A stretch of 5,423 bases of DNA from an uncultured Mycoplasma sp. (GCA_947565485.1 CANOGG010000099.1:1-5423); one strand, 5' to 3'. Positions 1 to 5,262 are shown, numbered from the stretch's first letter. Made by a program: numbers and translations. The notes: generated by a model not told the origin, from the sequence alone.

Positions 1-148
1 GTTCAATGTAGTTTAAATTCGTTTTATTAATTTTTCTAATATTACCATTAATAATAGTAGGTGTAGTATTACAAAAACTACATATAAATTCCATTTTATT
101 CTTTAATTCATTATCAATTTCTAATTCTTTCTTTGTAATAGTTACCAT
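1..148 (-). CDS. 5' part of an unidentified gene with a CxxC motif (runs off the window)
   Basis: Forty-nine codons are open from an ATG at 148-146 to the window edge, so the C-terminus is missing. I do not recognise the protein. It begins MVTITKKELEID, is rich in Lys, Asn and Ile, and has a C-S-F-C pair at about residues 23-26, which could be the first half of a zinc-binding knuckle; any second half would lie outside the window. The start is well supported: AGGAGG lies 9 nt upstream, and no other start with a comparable RBS is near. The plus strand here is pyrimidine-rich, as expected if the minus strand codes. It lies downstream of, and in the same direction as, the tRNA-Leu gene. I see no convincing promoter of its own, so it may be read from the tRNA promoter through the hairpin at 178-212. 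Existence is fairly sure; function is unknown. Confidence 0.7.
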   Translation of the reverse strand, partial: MVTITKKELEIDNELKNKMEFICSFCNTTPTIINGNIRKINKTNLNYIE

Positions 149-157
149 TTTATCTGT

Positions 158-163
158 CCTCCT
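158..163 (-). promoter_or_regulatory. Strong Shine-Dalgarno (AGGAGG) of the left-end minus-strand gene
   Basis: On the minus strand the sequence reads AAAGGAGGACAGATAAAATG. AGGAGG is a perfect anti-16S match 9 nt before the ATG and decides the start codon. Its last two G residues also belong to the octamer GGACAGAT, which is complementary to a segment just downstream of tRNA-Leu (see the repeat at 152-250). Confidence 0.8.
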
Positions 164-177
164 TTACTTAAACAATT

Positions 178-212
178 AAAAAGTACCAACTTCTTATTTG
201 AAATTGATACTT
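178..212 (-). terminator. Terminator-like hairpin between tRNA-Leu and the minus-strand gene
   Basis: Read on the minus strand, AAGUAUCAAUUUC pairs with GAAGUUGGUACUU. This gives 13 continuous base pairs including two U-G wobbles and a 6-nt loop (AAAUAA), and the 3' arm runs into a U tract (CUUUUU). In the plus-strand transcript the two wobbles become C-A mismatches, so the structure favours minus-strand RNA. It lies 46 nt after the encoded CCA of tRNA-Leu. It could therefore end the tRNA transcript, or act as a leader hairpin or attenuator for the gene that starts at 148. The stem is AU-rich, so its strength as a terminator is uncertain. Confidence 0.5.
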
Positions 213-257
213 ATATATTTAAGTCCTAAACTATGAAAGTCTGGACAGATTGCTTAC

Positions 258-344
258 TGGTGCTTATGGTGGGACTTGAACCCACACGAGTTTGACCTCG
301 CCAGATTTTGAGTCTGGTGCGTCTACCAATTCCGCCACACAAGC
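258..344 (-). tRNA. tRNA-Leu (anticodon CAA), CCA encoded
   Basis: The minus strand folds as a class II tRNA. The acceptor stem GCTTGTG pairs with CATAAGC with one G-T pair. The D arm follows, then anticodon stem CCAGA/TCTGG with loop CTCAAAA, giving anticodon CAA, which decodes UUG leucine. A long variable arm CGAG-GTCAAA-CTCG is present, as expected for leucine, then the T arm GTGGG-TTCAAGT-CCCAC, discriminator A, and a genomically encoded CCA at 260-258. Its promoter is at 358-386. Directly after the CCA the sequence GTAAGCAAT repeats part of the 3' acceptor strand (TAAGCA) and could pair with the 5' flank. Confidence 0.96.
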
Positions 345-357
345 AATTGATGGCTTA

Positions 358-386
358 ATTATAACATTTTTTTTAAAGTTTGTATA
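358..386 (-). promoter_or_regulatory. Promoter of tRNA-Leu
   Basis: On the minus strand a perfect TATAAT (363-358) is preceded by TG with one base between, which makes an extended -10 (TGTTATAAT). TATACA (386-381), 4 of 6 matches to the -35 consensus, sits 17 nt upstream. The expected start, about 7 nt past the -10, is near 351, just ahead of the mature tRNA 5' end at 344. The spacer holds a run of eight A residues. This -35 is 5 bp from the -35 of the divergent plus-strand promoter. Confidence 0.7.
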
Positions 387-391
387 GTGAG

Positions 392-420
392 TTGTCAAAA
401 AATATTATTTTTGGTAGAAT
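392..420 (+). promoter_or_regulatory. Promoter of the coiled-coil/DUF1653 gene pair
   Basis: TTGTCA (392-397, 5 of 6) is followed after 17 nt by TAGAAT (415-420, 5 of 6), with TG one base before it (extended -10). The expected start is about 427, immediately at the GGAGG Shine-Dalgarno (427-431), leaving a leader of roughly 10 nt. The promoter lies downstream of the possible TTG start at 380, which argues that translation starts at the ATG at 437. Confidence 0.65.
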
Positions 421-436
421 TAGGTTGGAGGTTATT

Positions 437-1258
437 ATGACAGTAATAGAGAAAAAGCAAGAAGATATAAATGGAGTGACGGGTTTAGTAGATAAGCAGA
501 GAATAGCGAGAGATTATTTGCTAGAGCAAAGAAAAAAGTTAGAAGATACTCATGCTAAAATGGAGGCAGAGATAGAGAAAGCTAAGAACGATATTGTAAA
601 ATCATATCGGGGGACATTTGAGGAAATTGATGTAGATATGAAGAAAATACAATATGATGTTTTGGCAAAGTATAATGAATTAATAAAGAAGTTGTCAATA
701 ATTGATGCGGAGCTTATGGGACGAGCAATAGAGAAATTAATAGAAATGGTAGATAACCGAAGTTTTAAGTTTCAAGATGTGGTTTTAAATACTTTTTATC
801 TTGAACATAGTGTTTGGGGAGGTCAGGGCTATGAAGTATCATACGAAAAATATTATTTTATAGTTGTTGATGAGGAATGTATAAAAGAACAATATGATTG
901 GTCTTATGATGAAAGTAGCGAACTTGATTTATTAGTAGAGCAGAGTAAAGCTATTGTATTGGGTAGGCATGATTATCTTGATAGATTTATGAGATGTTAT
1001 ACACTAGAAAATGGAAAAGTAACTTCAGATATTGAGGTTGGTAAATTTGATTATGTGGAGAAATTTATTCAGTTTGTAGTTCAGTATCGTTTCATAAATA
1101 ATTTAGAAGTTTTTGGTGAAGAAGAAATGACACTGGCGTTACAAGAGTTTGTTGTTCAAAATAAAGAAGAGATATTAAAAGTGCGCAATTCACGGTTTGA
1201 TGGAGAGGTAAGTAATTTAGTTTTAAGGAGGAATAAGATTGATAGAGTTAAAGATTAA
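437..1258 (+). CDS. Hypothetical protein with N-terminal coiled coil (273 aa)
   Basis: I do not recognise this protein. From the ATG at 437 it is 273 residues with no signal peptide or membrane segment, so it is probably cytoplasmic. Residues about 17-100 are highly charged and heptad-like (Lys/Glu-rich with regularly placed Leu, Ile and Met), which suggests a long coiled coil. Residues about 108-250 look like a mixed alpha/beta domain containing a Trp-Gly-Gly turn near 127-129, strand-like YYFIVVDEE near 139-147, and Tyr/Phe-rich stretches. The tail is basic. GGAGG lies 5 nt before the ATG. A longer reading frame back to a TTG at 380 is open, but that start lies upstream of the promoter at 392-420 and has no RBS. 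The gene overlaps the next one by 20 nt, so the two are almost certainly co-transcribed and translationally coupled. Function is unknown; a scaffold or filament-like role is only a guess from the coiled coil. Confidence 0.85.
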   Translation: MTVIEKKQEDINGVTGLVDKQRIARDYLLEQRKKLEDTHAKMEAEIEKAKNDIVKSYRGTFEEIDVDMKKIQYDVLAKYNELIKKLSIIDAELMGRAIEKLIEMVDNRSFKFQDVVLNTFYLEHSVWGGQGYEVSYEKYYFIVVDEECIKEQYDWSYDESSELDLLVEQSKAIVLGRHDYLDRFMRCYTLENGKVTSDIEVGKFDYVEKFIQFVVQYRFINNLEVFGEEEMTLALQEFVVQNKEEILKVRNSRFDGEVSNLVLRRNKIDRVKD

Positions 1259-1475
1259 AGGAGTTTATAAGCATTTTAAGGGAGATTATTATATGGTAGA
1301 AGATGTGGTATATAATTCAGATACTTGTGAGAAAATGGTTGCATACCGAGCTTTATATGGAGATAATAGAGTGTGGGTAAGACCTTATGATGATTTCTTA
1401 GGAGAAGTTAATAAAGAGGGGCAAAAATATCGTTTTGAATTTCAGGATATTAAGAGTGTTAGAGATAACTATTAA
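1239..1475 (+). CDS. DUF1653 domain protein (78 aa), TTG start
   Basis: The 78 residues match the DUF1653 family along almost their whole length. The conserved opening YKHFKGDYY is at residues 10-18, the hallmark YRALYGD followed by VWVRP is at 36-49, an acidic DDF follows at 51-53, and a closing YRFE lies near 64-67. Members are small soluble one-domain proteins found widely in Firmicutes and Proteobacteria; I know of no established biochemical function. The start is TTG, fixed by a strong AAGGAGG (1225-1231) 7 nt upstream, and it lies inside the 3' end of the preceding gene. The overlap and lack of its own promoter imply co-expression with the coiled-coil gene. An ATG further in (1293) would cut off the conserved opening, so it is unlikely to be the start. 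Confidence 0.9.
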   Translation: MIELKIKGVYKHFKGDYYMVEDVVYNSDTCEKMVAYRALYGDNRVWVRPYDDFLGEVNKEGQKYRFEFQDIKSVRDNY

Positions 1476-1516
1476 AGTTAGAGAAAAAAATATTCGTAAT
1501 TCTAGGGCTTTTGCGA

Positions 1517-1527
1517 TATAATATAAT
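1517..1527 (+). promoter_or_regulatory. Tandem overlapping -10 boxes before the PAP2 gene
   Basis: Two perfect TATAAT hexamers overlap by one base (1517-1522 and 1522-1527). No good -35 lies at the usual distance: TCGTAA at 1494-1499 matches 3 of 6. The expected starts fall at about 1529-1534, only a few bases before ATG 1538. AT-rich sequence makes chance TATAAT matches common, so this is a probable rather than certain promoter. Confidence 0.5.
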
Positions 1528-1537
1528 AGTGATTAGT

Positions 1538-2125
1538 ATGATGATTATTTTTGGTTTGTTAATTTTACTGTTTAGTATGTGGGCATTTTTAGTATTAAAT
1601 AAAAAATGTGATAAGATAGATAGTAAAGTTTATGAGAAAATTAAGTTTAGAACAGTTAAAACAAAGATTTTACAACGCCTAACTGATTTGGCTGATACAA
1701 AATTCTTTGTTCTTTTTTCCGTTTTGATAATTATAATTGGGCGAAATAAGAAGGCTTTAGTAATAGTGAGTTTATTAATTATAGATGCTTTAATTATAGA
1801 GGTACTTAAGAGAATTTTTAGGAGAGAGAGGCCTAACATTAAGAGATTAGTGGAAGAGACAGGTTATAGTTTTCCCTCAGGGCATATGACTAGTGCGACT
1901 TGTTTTTATGGTTTTATTATTTTTTTAGTAGTGATAAGTGGAATGGTTCTAGTTTGGAAAGTAGTTTTAAGTTTGGCCTTAAGTTTGTTTATTTTGGTAA
2001 TTGGATATAGTAGAATTTATCTTGGAGTGCATTATTTTAGTGATGTAGTGGGTGGTTTATTAGTTGGTAGTGCTTATCTTACAGGGTTTATCTATGTGGT
2101 TTTTCGGGTGCTTACTTTGTTTTAA
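1538..2125 (+). CDS. PAP2-superfamily membrane phosphatase (lipid/undecaprenyl pyrophosphate type)
   Basis: All three signature motifs of the PAP2 acid phosphatase superfamily are intact. Counting from ATG 1538 they are K-x6-RP (Lys91, Arg98-Pro99), PSGH (113-116, catalytic His116) and SR-x5-H-x3-D (Ser158, Arg159, nucleophile His165, Asp169). At 195 residues with several hydrophobic segments (about 1-21, 57-68, 72-90, 121-140, 144-158, 170-195), it fits small bacterial members such as BcrC/PgpB-like enzymes, which remove phosphate from undecaprenyl pyrophosphate or phosphatidylglycerol phosphate at the membrane. The exact lipid cannot be read from sequence. The LCP gene follows 70 nt downstream, so a link to undecaprenyl carrier recycling is reasonable. 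The start is uncertain: the frame is open to TTG 1511, but that would lie across the -10 boxes. GTG 1529, ATG 1538 or ATG 1541 fit better, none with a clear Shine-Dalgarno. Confidence 0.9.
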   Translation: MMIIFGLLILLFSMWAFLVLNKKCDKIDSKVYEKIKFRTVKTKILQRLTDLADTKFFVLFSVLIIIIGRNKKALVIVSLLIIDALIIEVLKRIFRRERPNIKRLVEETGYSFPSGHMTSATCFYGFIIFLVVISGMVLVWKVVLSLALSLFILVIGYSRIYLGVHYFSDVVGGLLVGSAYLTGFIYVVFRVLTLF

Positions 2126-2130
2126 AGTGT

Positions 2131-2169
2131 CTAGTTTGGTAAATATTAGTTGGTGTTTCATTAAACTAG
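2131..2169 (+). repeat. Inverted repeat CTAGTTT/AAACTAG spanning the LCP gene -35 region
   Basis: CTAGTTT (2131-2137) and AAACTAG (2163-2169) are perfect reverse complements; two G-U pairs and one U-A pair extend the stem inward in RNA. The arms are 32 bp apart centre to centre, about three helical turns, and bracket the -35 element at 2150-2155. It could be an operator pair. It could also be a weak end structure for the PAP2 transcript, although no U tract follows. Seven-base matches arise by chance in AT-rich DNA. Confidence 0.3.
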
Positions 2170-2178
2170 TGCTATAAT
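2150..2178 (+). promoter_or_regulatory. Promoter and RBS of the LCP gene
   Basis: A perfect TATAAT (2173-2178) with an upstream TGC forms an extended -10. TTGGTG (2150-2155, 3 of 6) lies 17 nt upstream. The expected start is near 2185, where the Shine-Dalgarno AGGTGA (2185-2190) begins, 5 nt before ATG 2196. The leader would be only about 11 nt. Confidence 0.6.
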
Positions 2179-2195
2179 TAGAATAGGTGAAGTAA

Positions 2196-3626
2196 ATGGC
2201 ACAAGTAAAATCACAGAAAAATAAGATAATGCCTTTTTTTAAATATTTAACTTTTATCATGGTAGTTCTTACGATGGTTACTTTAGGTTTGTTTAAATTT
2301 ATAGATATTTTGCCGGGGGAATATTTTTTGATACTGGGAATTATTTTAGGAATGATTGTTTTTTTTATCGCGAGATTGGTGTTAACAAGAAGAGGAGTAA
2401 AAAAGAGAATGCTTGGAACGGTTCTCTCGATATTGTATGTGGCTATTTTGATGCTTGGGATTGTTTATGAATTAAATACGATAGATTTTCTGAAGAAGTT
2501 AGGTTTTAATAATTATAAGACAGAGAATTATAGTGTGTTGGTGCTAGCAAATGGTAATTATAAGAGTATTCGTGACTTGGAGGGGAAAAAGCTTGGGTGC
2601 ATGGATCTCGGTACAGATGGTTATAAGATGGCAGAGGATAAGCTTAAGAAAAAAGTCAGTGTGGAATTTGTTAACTATGATGATGTAGAAAGACTTAAGA
2701 ATAAATTTGTGGAAAGAGAAAATGATGGTTTACTAATTGAGAACTCAATGCTTGATATGATACAAGAAGATGATGAAGAGTTTGCTAGTAAGTATAAAGT
2801 AATTTATGATTTGGCGATAGATATAGAAACGAAAGATATATCAAAGAATGTGGATATTATTAAAGAACCGTTTAGTGTTTATATTTCAGGAATTGATACT
2901 TATGGGAAGATAAGTAGTGTTTCAAGAAGTGATGTAAATATGGTAATTAGTGTTAATCCTAAGACTCATAAAGTGTTAATTACATCGATTCCTCGAGATT
3001 ATTATGTAGAGTTGGCTGGTAAAAAAGAAAAAGATAAACTTACGCATGCGGGAATATATGGGGTTGATATGAGTGCCCAGACAATTGAGAAATTACTTGA
3101 TATTAAAATAAATTATTATATTAAAGTTAATTTTTCATCACTTATAGATATTGTCGAAGCTTTAGATGGAGTTAATGTGTATTCAAAGTATGATTTTATT
3201 TCAAGAGATGGTTTTAAGTATAAGAGTGGTTATAATAGTTTGAGAGGAGATGCGGCTTTATCATTTGTACGCGAGAGAAAAGCTTTTGGGGGAGGAGATA
3301 GAGTTAGAATCGAAAATCAAGCGGCGATGGCACATGCTTTAATAGATAGAGTGTTAAGTCCAAGTATATTAGTGAAGTATAATACACTACTTAAAACTTT
3401 GGGCAATTCATTTGTGACGAATTTTAATATGGAGGCTGTAACAGATTTCATTAAGATGCAGATTGATGAGAGGTATAAGTGGGAAATAGAAGATATTTCT
3501 TTAAATGGGTCTGATAGTTATGAATATACTTATTCTTATAAGGGTGCTAAGTCTTATGTGATGATGCCAGATATGGAAACGGTAGATAAAGCAAAAGAAA
3601 AGTTAAAAGAAATATTAAATAAGTAG
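2196..3626 (+). CDS. LCP (LytR-CpsA-Psr) family membrane protein with an SBP-like accessory domain
   Basis: Three hydrophobic segments (about 13-36, 40-64 and 72-94) anchor this 476-residue protein. Residues about 112-215 resemble a solute-binding-protein fold (VLVLANGNY, then DLEGKKLG near 127-134). The LCP catalytic domain fills about 225-385: SGID at 231-234, SRSDVNM at 243-249 (Arg244, Asp246), SIPRD at 264-268 (Arg267, Asp268), DKLTHAG at 280-286, and the phosphate-binding arginines in FVRERKAFGGGDRVR at 357-371. LCP enzymes transfer undecaprenyl-linked polymers such as wall teichoic acid or capsule onto peptidoglycan on the outer face of the membrane, and some members were once misnamed transcriptional attenuators. 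Three membrane segments plus an accessory domain is also the plan of pneumococcal CpsA-type proteins. The gene has its own promoter, follows a PAP2 phosphatase gene and ends in an intrinsic terminator. The acceptor and polymer are unknown, since no glycopolymer genes are visible here. Confidence 0.93.
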   Translation: MAQVKSQKNKIMPFFKYLTFIMVVLTMVTLGLFKFIDILPGEYFLILGIILGMIVFFIARLVLTRRGVKKRMLGTVLSILYVAILMLGIVYELNTIDFLKKLGFNNYKTENYSVLVLANGNYKSIRDLEGKKLGCMDLGTDGYKMAEDKLKKKVSVEFVNYDDVERLKNKFVERENDGLLIENSMLDMIQEDDEEFASKYKVIYDLAIDIETKDISKNVDIIKEPFSVYISGIDTYGKISSVSRSDVNMVISVNPKTHKVLITSIPRDYYVELAGKKEKDKLTHAGIYGVDMSAQTIEKLLDIKINYYIKVNFSSLIDIVEALDGVNVYSKYDFISRDGFKYKSGYNSLRGDAALSFVRERKAFGGGDRVRIENQAAMAHALIDRVLSPSILVKYNTLLKTLGNSFVTNFNMEAVTDFIKMQIDERYKWEIEDISLNGSDSYEYTYSYKGAKSYVMMPDMETVDKAKEKLKEILNK

Positions 3627-3627
3627 G

Positions 3628-3660
3628 GCAACTTAAGGTTAGATTAGGTTGCTTTTAGTT
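3628..3660 (+). terminator. Intrinsic terminator of the LCP gene
   Basis: GCAACUUAA (3628-3636) pairs with UUAGGUUGC (3644-3652) in a 9-bp stem with one U-G pair and a 7-nt loop. It is followed at once by UUUUAGUUUU. It starts 2 nt after the stop codon TAG (3624-3626), so the transcript ends cleanly before the DUF4176 cluster. Confidence 0.85.
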
Positions 3661-3739
3661 TTAGATGAGAGAGTTATATAGCCAATAGTCAAGTAGCTAA
3701 TATCTTGTTATGATAAGTTAGAAGGTGATAAAAAGAATA

Positions 3740-3847
3740 ATGAGGGGCGAGTGTTCGAGAATTGATTTGGTAGTTTTGGCACGACTTTGTGATTATCTTA
3801 AATGTGAAGTGAGGAATATATTTGTGTATAAAATAAAGGGAGATTGA
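3740..3847 (+). pseudogene. Remnant of a Cro/CI-type (XRE) helix-turn-helix regulator, C-terminal half
   Basis: The 296-nt gap between the LCP and DUF4176 genes holds a 35-codon frame. Its residues RIDLVVLARLCDYLKCEVRNI look like the end of small single-domain XRE regulators, in which a [KS]-[IV]-[DS]-x-x-[TV]-L-x-[KR]-[IL]-C-[DE]-x-[LY]-x-C-x-x-x-[DN]-[IL] stretch follows the recognition helix. The N-terminal half with the helix-turn-helix is missing: the frame is closed by TAG at 3719, and I found no convincing continuation in the other two frames upstream. The ATG at 3740 has a weak AAGGTGA 11 nt before it. I read this as a decayed regulator gene; a functional micro-protein is less likely. 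The rest of the gap (3661-3739) shows nothing I can name. Confidence 0.45.
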
Positions 3848-3866
3848 CTTTTTTCTTGAATATTTA

Positions 3867-3895
3867 TTGAAAAAAAAATTAATGTATGGTATCCT
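3867..3895 (+). promoter_or_regulatory. Promoter of the DUF4176 gene cluster
   Basis: TTGAAA (3867-3872, 5 of 6) is followed after 17 nt by TATCCT (3890-3895, 4 of 6) with TG one base before it. The expected start is about 3902. The run of nine A residues after the -35 may bend the DNA. A perfect AGGAGG (3909-3914) lies 8 nt before ATG 3923. A second -35-like TTGACT at 3844-3849 has no -10 at a suitable distance. Confidence 0.55.
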
Positions 3896-3922
3896 AATTA
3901 TATATAGTAGGAGGCATTTTAA

Positions 3923-4249
3923 ATGAAAAATGAATATAGTAAATATTTACCAATTGGAACAGTGGTAATGTTAAAGAATGGAAAGAAGAGACTTATGATT
4001 ACGGGTTATGCATCAGTAGATGTAAGTAAGAGAGATAAAGTTTATGATTATTGTGGATGTATATATCCGGAGGGAGTAATTTCAACAGAACAAACTTTTT
4101 TGTTTGATCATGATAATATAGATAATGTTTATTGTGTTGGTTATAGTGATGATGAACAAAAAGAGTTTACAGCGAAGCTTTTGGAGACTTTAACACCAGA
4201 GAAAATTAATAGTTTGCTTAATGATTCTAAAGTAAATTCTGAAGGTTAG
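3923..4249 (+). CDS. DUF4176 domain protein (108 aa), T7SS-associated family
   Basis: The protein is a stand-alone DUF4176 domain. It starts with the family hallmark YLPIGTVVMLKNGKKRLMITG (residues 8-28), then YDYCGCIYPEGVIS (about 42-55), then a conserved FDHDNI (about 61-66) and a short Val/Tyr strand near 69-73. It is small and soluble, with no signal peptide. DUF4176 genes are common in Firmicutes type VII secretion (T7SSb) and LXG polymorphic-toxin clusters; I do not know of an established biochemical role. The domain recurs at the C-terminus of the next protein, with about 38 identities over some 85 aligned positions, so the pair probably arose by duplication. It is the first gene of a tight cluster with its own promoter and strong RBS. 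The association with secretion is from family knowledge; no ESX core gene is in view. Confidence 0.88.
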   Translation: MKNEYSKYLPIGTVVMLKNGKKRLMITGYASVDVSKRDKVYDYCGCIYPEGVISTEQTFLFDHDNIDNVYCVGYSDDEQKEFTAKLLETLTPEKINSLLNDSKVNSEG

Positions 4250-4252
4250 AGT

Positions 4253-5251
4253 ATGGATGAGGCGTTTATAAGTAGTGAAGATATAGAGAAATTGTATCCT
4301 AATAATTATGATATAAATGTTTTAAAATCTTATTTTTTAATGGATGATAATCTTAATTTGACTTTTAGTTATTATTATTCATGGTATAGAAAATATTTAG
4401 ATACTTATTTAAAAAGAGTACTTAATCTCGCAGAATTGAATGATAAGATACGGAGTTTAAATGTTGGAATAGAAACAGATAGTCTGTATAAAAAAATTTC
4501 AAGTTTAGATTTAGATTATGTATATGTGAGGAATAATATCTTTTTAGATAGATTAAGTGTAGAAGAGTATGGGCGCTTTAAAGAAAGTTATACTACTAGA
4601 AATGAAGCGGGGATACTTGAGATAGTAAAAGAAACGTTTAAGAGACTCATTAAGTTTGAAGTTAATTCTAATGATATGATGTTAGTTAATTATGAGCCGG
4701 ATATTTTAGAACTGGCTGCTTATAATAATGCGCTTGTTATAGAAGTGATGGCGAAAAACACAGAAGAAGTACGGAATGTTTTGGCTGAGTATAGAGAAAA
4801 GTATAAAAAGATACTTAAGATTCCGGTTAGTATATTTATTAGAGATACTAATAGCATTTATGATTCACTTGAAGTTGTCAATTTGGAGAATTTGAATTTG
4901 AACATAGAAAAGCAGGATGCGTTAATGGTGCTACAGTATCCAAAGTTTTTGCCGATTGGGTCAGTAGTGCTATTAAAGGGTGGTTGGAAGAAAGTAATGG
5001 TTATAGGGTTTGCTCCTAGGGATAAAGAAAGCAATAAAACTTATGATTATATTTCTTGCTTGTATCCAGAGGGAGTGATATCTAATGATTTTAATATTTT
5101 GTTTAATCATGGAGATATAAAGAAAATATATGCGATTGGCTTAAAAGATGTGGATGAAGAGGCATTTATGAGTAAGATATTGGATTTGATTGGAAGTGGG
5201 GAAGAACAAAAAGATGGTTTGAAATTATTAGATGTAGAAAATATTGGCTAG
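4253..5251 (+). CDS. Large protein with C-terminal DUF4176 domain (332 aa)
   Basis: Residues about 229-315 form a DUF4176 domain (FLPIGSVVLLKGGWKKVMVIG, then YDYISCLYPEGVIS, then FNHGDI), homologous to the whole upstream 108-residue protein. Residues 1-228 are not a family I recognise. This part is rich in Tyr, Leu and Asn, starts with a Tyr-rich segment (YYYSWYRKYLDTYLKR near 41-56), looks mainly helical up to about 140, and then has a more alpha/beta stretch (ALVIEVMAKN and KIPVSIFIRD near 160-200). No signal peptide or transmembrane helix is seen. The ATG lies 3 nt after the upstream stop, with GAAGG 7 nt before it, so the genes are co-translated. By neighbourhood and domain it is likely a T7SSb accessory or chaperone-like factor, but that is inference. 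The N-terminal half could bind a partner or effector. Confidence 0.88.
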   Translation: MDEAFISSEDIEKLYPNNYDINVLKSYFLMDDNLNLTFSYYYSWYRKYLDTYLKRVLNLAELNDKIRSLNVGIETDSLYKKISSLDLDYVYVRNNIFLDRLSVEEYGRFKESYTTRNEAGILEIVKETFKRLIKFEVNSNDMMLVNYEPDILELAAYNNALVIEVMAKNTEEVRNVLAEYREKYKKILKIPVSIFIRDTNSIYDSLEVVNLENLNLNIEKQDALMVLQYPKFLPIGSVVLLKGGWKKVMVIGFAPRDKESNKTYDYISCLYPEGVISNDFNILFNHGDIKKIYAIGLKDVDEEAFMSKILDLIGSGEEQKDGLKLLDVENIG

Positions 5252-5262
5252 AGGTGAAGAAT

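Larger units (their letters stand above)
152..250 (-). repeat. 8-bp inverted repeat that could mask the RBS of the minus-strand gene
   Basis: The plus strand has ATCTGTCC at 152-159 and GGACAGAT at 243-250, exact reverse complements 83 nt apart. In minus-strand RNA, AUCUGUCC lies 7 nt after the tRNA-Leu CCA. Its partner GGACAGAU overlaps the end of the Shine-Dalgarno and fills the spacer before the ATG. The terminator-like hairpin at 178-212 is nested between the arms. Pairing is seen directly; a regulatory role is inference and a chance match is possible. Confidence 0.35.

Noticed and set aside
165..260. T-box or other tRNA-sensing riboswitch ahead of the minus-strand gene
   Set aside because: No T-box bulge sequence, specifier loop or antiterminator is visible; only a simple hairpin and an octamer pairing.
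393..398. Perfect TTGACA on the minus strand as the tRNA-Leu -35
   Set aside because: It is 29 nt from the TATAAT, too far; TATACA at 386-381 with a 17-nt spacer and extended -10 fits better.
380..436. TTG start at 380 extending the coiled-coil gene by 19 codons
   Set aside because: It has no Shine-Dalgarno and lies upstream of the promoter at 392-420; the ATG at 437 has GGAGG 5 nt before it.
1630..1839. Minus-strand reading frame opposite the PAP2 gene
   Set aside because: It lies wholly inside the PAP2 coding sequence, which has all its catalytic motifs; the reverse frame lacks an RBS and recognisable protein features.
2060..2260. Minus-strand reading frame across the PAP2/LCP junction
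   Set aside because: It covers the LCP promoter and the ends of two well-supported genes and has atypical composition for coding.
3661..3739. N-terminal half of the XRE regulator in another frame
   Set aside because: All three plus frames carry stops here and only a vague VANILL-like stretch appears, too weak to claim a frameshifted continuation.
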